Shown in pieces: positions 29,401 through 32,210 of a stretch of DNA of 32,210 nt; positions within the stretch are counted from its first letter, which is position 1, and the number at the start of each line of letters is the position of its first letter. The stretch comes from Chthoniobacter sp. GTDB taxonomy: Bacteria > Verrucomicrobiota > Verrucomicrobiia > Chthoniobacterales > Chthoniobacteraceae. A program made the translations under genes and the position numbers. Location of the stretch: assembly GCA_028293645.1 (NCBI GenBank), contig JAQGOK010000078.1, positions 1-32,210 on the forward strand. The letters run 5' to 3'. The notes beneath the pieces were generated by a model. That model was not told the origin of the DNA. It searched no databases and saw only the letters and a program-made list of their open reading frames with translations.

Positions 29401-31479
29401 ACCTACTGACACATGGTCCGTCCCGCTCGCCTCAACGTGCCGCACTTCGACGTAGTAGCGTTTACCGGCTTCCAACCAAAGCAGCGGCGACTTGCCGGCA
29501 CTGGGGTGGGTCCACGCGCGATAGCCTGTTGCAGCCGTAGTCGCAGCGCGCTTCAGGAGGTTCACTACCTCTTCGTCATCGGAGATCCAGAGTTCGGCCT
29601 GGTCATCTGCGGTGAGCCAGAACTGATAGGCACCGCTCACAGGAGCGGTGATGAAGCCGCGCAGCCTTGAGCCAAAAGTGTCGAACTCGCTTTGCGCTAC
29701 TTCGAGGCTGCTGACTACACCACGGGTGGCTGGCTGCGTGTCGATCGGTAAGTCGGCAACGGAGTTGAAGGTGCCATTCCAAACCTCACGGGTGATGCCT
29801 CCGCCGGTCTCCACTACCGTAAGTGTCAGGATGGCGGAGCCTGAGCCGTGCGGATTCGTGGCAGTTATTGGGATCTGCCAAATGCCCGCCTGTGAGGGCG
29901 TTCCGGTAATCTGGCCGGAAGCCGGGTTGATGGTCCAGGCAGGGGGACCGTTTGGAAGATTGGCCGCTCCGTAGCTGCTGGGGAGTCCACTTGCCGCGAT
30001 CTGGTAAGTGTAGGGCCCGCTGCCTCTGAGCAGGGTGATCTCGGTGGGGCTGGTTATCTGCGGAGGAGTGTTGGCGAAGAGCCGAGATTGTGGGATGACC
30101 TGCTTAACCTGGTTCTGGCTTTGCCAGGAAAGGACAGCCTGCGCGTTGTTACCGGTAGATTCGAAATGCTCGATGTAGATTGAGTAGCGCACCCCGCCGA
30201 CGAGCGAGATCGTCCCGCCATACTCGGTTGACACGACGCTGTAGTTCGCGCGCGGCCAGTTATCCACCAGCAGCTCTCCATCAACCCAAATGCGGCCGCC
30301 TTTGTTGGTCCGGAGAAAGAAGGTGTAGATCTGCGAGTATTGCGGCAGGACTTCGCCGGACCAGCGGCTGGCGAAGTAAGTGGGATTGACTCCACTGCCG
30401 GGCCAGGGGGCCACGGCGTAATCAAAGTTCACCGTCGAGTCCACGCGGGAGAGCTTCATCGCTGTCCAATCCGGGGGATTGGTGTCCGAAAGAGTGGTGC
30501 TCGTCTCGTTGTAATACTGTGCGACAAGCCCACCAACGTTTGCGGGATTGATGGCGGTCACATCGCCGATCAGAACGGCGGCCAGTGGAGTTCCTTGGAC
30601 TGTGTAAGCACCCGAGGAGCTGATGGTGAGCAAGACCGTTTCCGGAGACTCCAGCCTGTCATCGGAAAGCGGGGTAATCACGATTGCGGTGCTATTGTCA
30701 GCGAGCCCCAGTGTCACCGATCCGGACAAGGCTGCGAAGTCTGAGCCAGGAGTGGCGGTGCCGGCTACAGCGTAAGTAATCGTGATGGGGCCGAGCCCGC
30801 CGCTGCGGACGACTGTGAACGTTCCGGTATCTGGCCCAACTTCCGAAGCGTCGGGATCGATGGCCTGAATGCTGACGCGGTTCGGTGCGCTCAACGCATT
30901 GGTGATGCGCGTGAGGTCGTCCTCTTCGGAAAGACCTGCGCTGTGGTTGCTATTGGGATTGGAACGAACCGCGAGTTCTTCCCAATCGCTGACGCCGTCA
31001 CTATCGGAATCCAGATCCTGCACAAGGATCCGGTAGTATTTCCCATTAGTCGCGGGAACCGGGTAAGTGCGGGTGATTGCCTCGCCGGTGCCGGGAATGA
31101 TGGTATTCGGCGTTTCGGGCTGCCAATTCGGATTTACCAGCGAACCAGTGCTTTGGACCTGGTAACCTTTGCCGGAGACGGTGCTCCAGGTGATATGCAC
31201 GCCGGGCCCTGCGGCTCCGCCTGTGGTCATTGAAGAGATCGCGATTCTTGACGCCGCCAGAAATGGATCGGTGCCCGCAGCGCTTTCTTCAGCATTGGTT
31301 TTGCCATCACCGTCGGGGTCCGTGCCCTGCACCAAAGCGGCCGCTGAGTACTTGAGCGCCCAAATGTCACCGAGTCCGTCCGCGTTCAAGTCGATCGCGG
31401 CCGTGGCGGTCGCGGAGAGCGTCGCGAGCGTGAGCAAAGGAAGCCAGGAAGCGAGCAGCGACGCGCGGGGTTTGTTCAT
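26422..31479 (-). CDS. Giant multidomain surface protein: Ca-binding, Calx-beta, PA14, CHRD and DUF1800
   Basis: A 1685-residue exported protein. In order: signal peptide (1-28); thrombospondin-3-like Ca-binding loops (DLNADGLGD, DPDGDGKTNAEE, and DLDSDSDGVSDWEE at about 155-168); Calx-beta-like unit (about 199-307); PA14-like domain (about 314-469, VGGLVAQYYNETS); putative Ig domain (about 474-557, NPASGQITGTPSQAG); a second PA14/GLEYA-like domain (about 562-700); CHRD domain (about 727-845, FNVHSLRHPGGEIKGFY); then DUF1800 from about 872 to the end (RFLTQATFGPT, LRQRIAFALSQILVVS, NENYAREILQLFSLG, SPTVFNFFEPDY). The DUF1800 part is interrupted at about 1274-1479 by three tandem repeats. No C-terminal anchor is seen. 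First gene of an operon with DUF1501 and the GspG-like protein. Adhesion or carbohydrate binding at the surface is likely from the domains; DUF1800 chemistry is unknown. Confidence 0.92.
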   Translation of the reverse strand: MNKPRASLLASWLPLLTLATLSATATAAIDLNADGLGDIWALKYSAAALVQGTDPDGDGKTNAEESAAGTDPFLAASRIAISSMTTGGAAGPGVHITWSTVSGKGYQVQSTGSLVNPNWQPETPNTIIPGTGEAITRTYPVPATNGKYYRILVQDLDSDSDGVSDWEELAVRSNPNSNHSAGLSEEDDLTRITNALSAPNRVSIQAIDPDASEVGPDTGTFTVVRSGGLGPITITYAVAGTATPGSDFAALSGSVTLGLADNSTAIVITPLSDDRLESPETVLLTISSSGAYTVQGTPLAAVLIGDVTAINPANVGGLVAQYYNETSTTLSDTNPPDWTAMKLSRVDSTVNFDYAVAPWPGSGVNPTYFASRWSGEVLPQYSQIYTFFLRTNKGGRIWVDGELLVDNWPRANYSVVSTEYGGTISLVGGVRYSIYIEHFESTGNNAQAVLSWQSQNQVKQVIPQSRLFANTPPQITSPTEITLLRGSGPYTYQIAASGLPSSYGAANLPNGPPAWTINPASGQITGTPSQAGIWQIPITATNPHGSGSAILTLTVVETGGGITREVWNGTFNSVADLPIDTQPATRGVVSSLEVAQSEFDTFGSRLRGFITAPVSGAYQFWLTADDQAELWISDDEEVVNLLKRAATTAATGYRAWTHPSAGKSPLLWLEAGKRYYVEVRHVEASGTDHVSVGWFKPGDPGQGSAPTEVVPGYALSPWTPPSGTTENGTLYLANLTPQGTAVSNGYGLSTLRLSADESTAYVSASYGNLTTPFSGMHVHDDRLPNGANIVFDPDEPGVQTLPDGSWAWPIVGVAGLSAQQIALGIKNGNTYFNVHSLRHPGGEIKGFYRVQDGSQTFTPPASPPSWSSEPLNANAASRFLTQATFGPTLAEIAAVQSIGYEGWIEAQFGKPATRHLDHVMLKRNLTDPNGPTYPTNLTTNSWWKNSITADDQLRQRIAFALSQILVVSSAGPLEDRSDALSYFYDTLLDHSFGNFSDILKAVTLTPAMGAYLDMRRNDKPNKASGRIPNENYAREILQLFSLGLNRMHPDGSLILNSKGVPVPTYDQEVIVGFAHAFTGWDYNQPNASTGFLPTGFNASPYVNTYTRPMKEVPERHFTGPKRILNNVVLPGLPSVGGVALDPFANHTASPYSRTATINDPAYQGLPAAELEATHRAIFEHPNVGPFICRQLIQRLVTSTPSRGYIYRVVQKFDDDGTTNRIRGNMRAVIKAILLDYEARSTALLVQQGYGKQREPLLRVTALARAFPAAPAIDGTYLQTNNVITISNTSVPHKLSSGNAVNLTFTSGSPSPTGRTYSVTGTPASANSFNVTAPDILSCTYAQTGTTITVTRNAHGLVSGNSVYLDFTSGSGSDGLYKLTGATTNTFTVESAISDTNPGGSTGWLVFYTGGYTQAGNTITVTTSYNHCLISGVNVALDFSPVTGSTNVALDGTYAVTVLDDRRFTLTATDSVTRSGEVVVGPPTVSLNRSGNVGGTANNWTLNSTDTYLGQTPLRSPTVFNFFEPDYRFPGLLAEAGLITPEFQITSDTNVVRQSNFIFGGIFSSGSSSTSGSTTGLNSFRDGNGSIAIDLSPWMGNRPSTSLAWTHASNLSSLVDELSTLLLAGQLPSTGTNNYTSNPRVVVNAKQLLVDYANTLTDANATVQARNRIRAILHLLATSPQFTIQK
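27043..27657 (-). repeat. Three tandem repeats inserted in the DUF1800 domain
   Basis: Protein-level repeats of about 64-71 residues, at approximately 27466-27657, 27253-27465 and 27043-27252 in reading order. Each begins with a Tyr-Leu/Ala/Thr-Gln motif (TYLQ, TYAQ, YTQ) and shares the pattern ITVT-x-x-x-H-x-L-x-SGN-x-V-x-LDFTSGS ... G-x-Y-x-VTG ... N-x-FTV. Such HGL-x-SG-x-x-V-x-LDFTSG units look like the small beta-domains found in phage tail and large adhesin proteins. They interrupt the domain between LLRVTALARAF and the LGQTPLRSPTVFNFF block. Confidence 0.85.
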
Positions 31480-31685
31480 GGCAAGGCGCGGGAGGGGTTC
31501 TTTGGATTTAGCAGAAGCGCGCGAGGGCGCAGCAGCGGGGGAGAACCCAAGGTGACACGGCGCCCTCGTTCACACAATTGAGCAAAGGAAACATTTCGAT
31601 GGCGACGCGCCCCCCGGAGCGCGGAGTTCAAGGGAGCAGAATATGTTCCGCTGCCTGGGCCGTTGCCGTGGCTTGCTTTAAACCT
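31480..31685. other. Intergenic region upstream of the DUF1800 operon
   Basis: A 206-nt gap between the DUF1800 start and the end of the minus-strand DUF72 gene. It must contain the promoter of the three-gene DUF1800 operon. I see no convincing -35/-10 pair, ribosome-binding motif or terminator hairpin. Confidence 0.4.
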
Positions 31686-32210
31686 TCAGAGGAGTTCGAG
31701 TTGCGCGCTTACCGGCTCGTCCGCGGCTGGCTCTGCAAAGGTCCGCACCGGCACGCCCAGGCGGACTGCCAGCCGCTGACTGGTGAGTGGCGAGAAGCCC
31801 TCGAAGTGATTGTTCGCGTAAACGTAAACGCGCGAGAATTCCTCGACGCATTGCCGCAGGCGCACCGACCAACTCTCCAGCGAGGAGTTGCGCGGCCACG
31901 CCAGCCGATCGTAGCGCTGACTTGAGTTGATCTGGTCGCGTCGCGGCTTCGTCTTCAAGTCGCCCATCAGGCGCACGTAGGCGAAATCCGTGGTCGTCGG
32001 GAGGAACTCGAACGCCCCCTCTTCCTGATGGTCAAGTGGCGTGACGTCGTTCCAGACCCAGCAGATCCGGTGCGATTCCAGCAAATGGACGATCCGCGGG
32101 AGATGCCAGCCGTCGTGTCGAAACTCGATGGCCCAGCGGACTTCTCTGGGCAGCGACTCGACGAATCCGCGCAGGGCCGCTTCATCCTGCCGGATCTGGA
32201 AAAACGGGGG
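31686..32210 (-). CDS. DUF72 family protein (5' partial)
   Basis: The track ORF starts at an internal TTG (32084), but the frame is open to the window edge and reads family sequence: PPFFQIRQDEAALRGFVESLP, then REVRWAIEFRHDGWHLPRI, which is the DUF72 hallmark (AxEFRHxSW). Further family features are VWNDVTPLDHQEEG, FAYVRLMGD and the C-terminal VYVYANNHFEGFSPLTSQRL. About 175 residues are visible; the family is usually about 240-300, so the N-terminal third is outside. Function of DUF72 is unknown (TIM-barrel fold by family). It has its own reading frame upstream of the DUF1800 promoter region and no clear link to it. Confidence 0.9.
   Translation of the reverse strand, partial: PPFFQIRQDEAALRGFVESLPREVRWAIEFRHDGWHLPRIVHLLESHRICWVWNDVTPLDHQEEGAFEFLPTTTDFAYVRLMGDLKTKPRRDQINSSQRYDRLAWPRNSSLESWSVRLRQCVEEFSRVYVYANNHFEGFSPLTSQRLAVRLGVPVRTFAEPAADEPVSAQLELL

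Noticed and set aside
1-32210. CRISPR arrays, tRNA or rRNA genes, insertion sequences, integrases
   Set aside because: None seen on reading: no regularly spaced direct repeats, no tRNA-like cloverleaf recognised and no transposase or integrase motifs among the ORFs. A tRNA or ncRNA scan would be needed to exclude small RNAs fully.

Overview
The window reads as one contig of a high-GC, Gram-negative bacterium, most likely Verrucomicrobiota or another PVC-group lineage. The grounds are the DUF1800/DUF1501 pair with a large PA14/Calx-beta/CHRD surface protein, a FAD oxidoreductase with a golvesin/xanthan-lyase-like tail, and an ECF sigma / membrane protein / PDZ triad. This is inference from gene content; no rRNA or marker gene is present. 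I saw no tRNA, rRNA, CRISPR array, insertion sequence or phage gene.

Region 1 (1-15.7 kb) is an exopolysaccharide or O-antigen-type locus. It opens with a Wza-type export protein (5' cut by the window edge) and a Wzc/GumC-type chain-length regulator fused to a tyrosine-kinase-like ATPase, both on +. Facing them is an eight-gene minus-strand operon (11077 down to 2817): GT2, LbH acyltransferase, GT2, GT4, Wzy-like polymerase and three more GT4 enzymes. Six of its seven junctions are 4-base ATGA/GTGA overlaps; the seventh overlaps by 34 nt. A divergent + pair (GT4, GT2), a membrane-anchored PIG-L deacetylase and a CelD/FemAB-like GNAT enzyme complete the set. Together these could build, decorate, polymerise and export one surface polysaccharide. 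No Wzx flippase and no initiating phosphoglycosyltransferase lie in the window. A perfect 14-bp stem terminator closes the region.

Region 2 (15.7-22 kb) is sensory and envelope-related: a Thr/Ser-rich secreted protein, two stand-alone receiver-domain response regulators in tandem, a secreted protein with a four-Cys heavy-metal-binding-like motif, an ECF sigma factor with an overlapping single-pass membrane protein and a secreted PDZ protein, and a two-gene membrane operon including a DUF2721 protein.

Region 3 (22-32.2 kb) holds a secreted FAD-dependent oxidoreductase with a C-terminal beta-domain. It also holds a minus-strand operon of a 1685-residue multidomain DUF1800 protein, a Tat-exported DUF1501 protein and a small membrane-anchored protein with a GspG-like C-terminus. 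The window ends inside a DUF72 gene. The most unusual feature seen is a block of three about 65-70-residue repeats inserted inside the DUF1800 domain. Many long ORF-track entries are antisense shadows caused by high GC, and several track starts lie too far upstream; starts were re-chosen from overlaps with neighbours and from where the domain begins.
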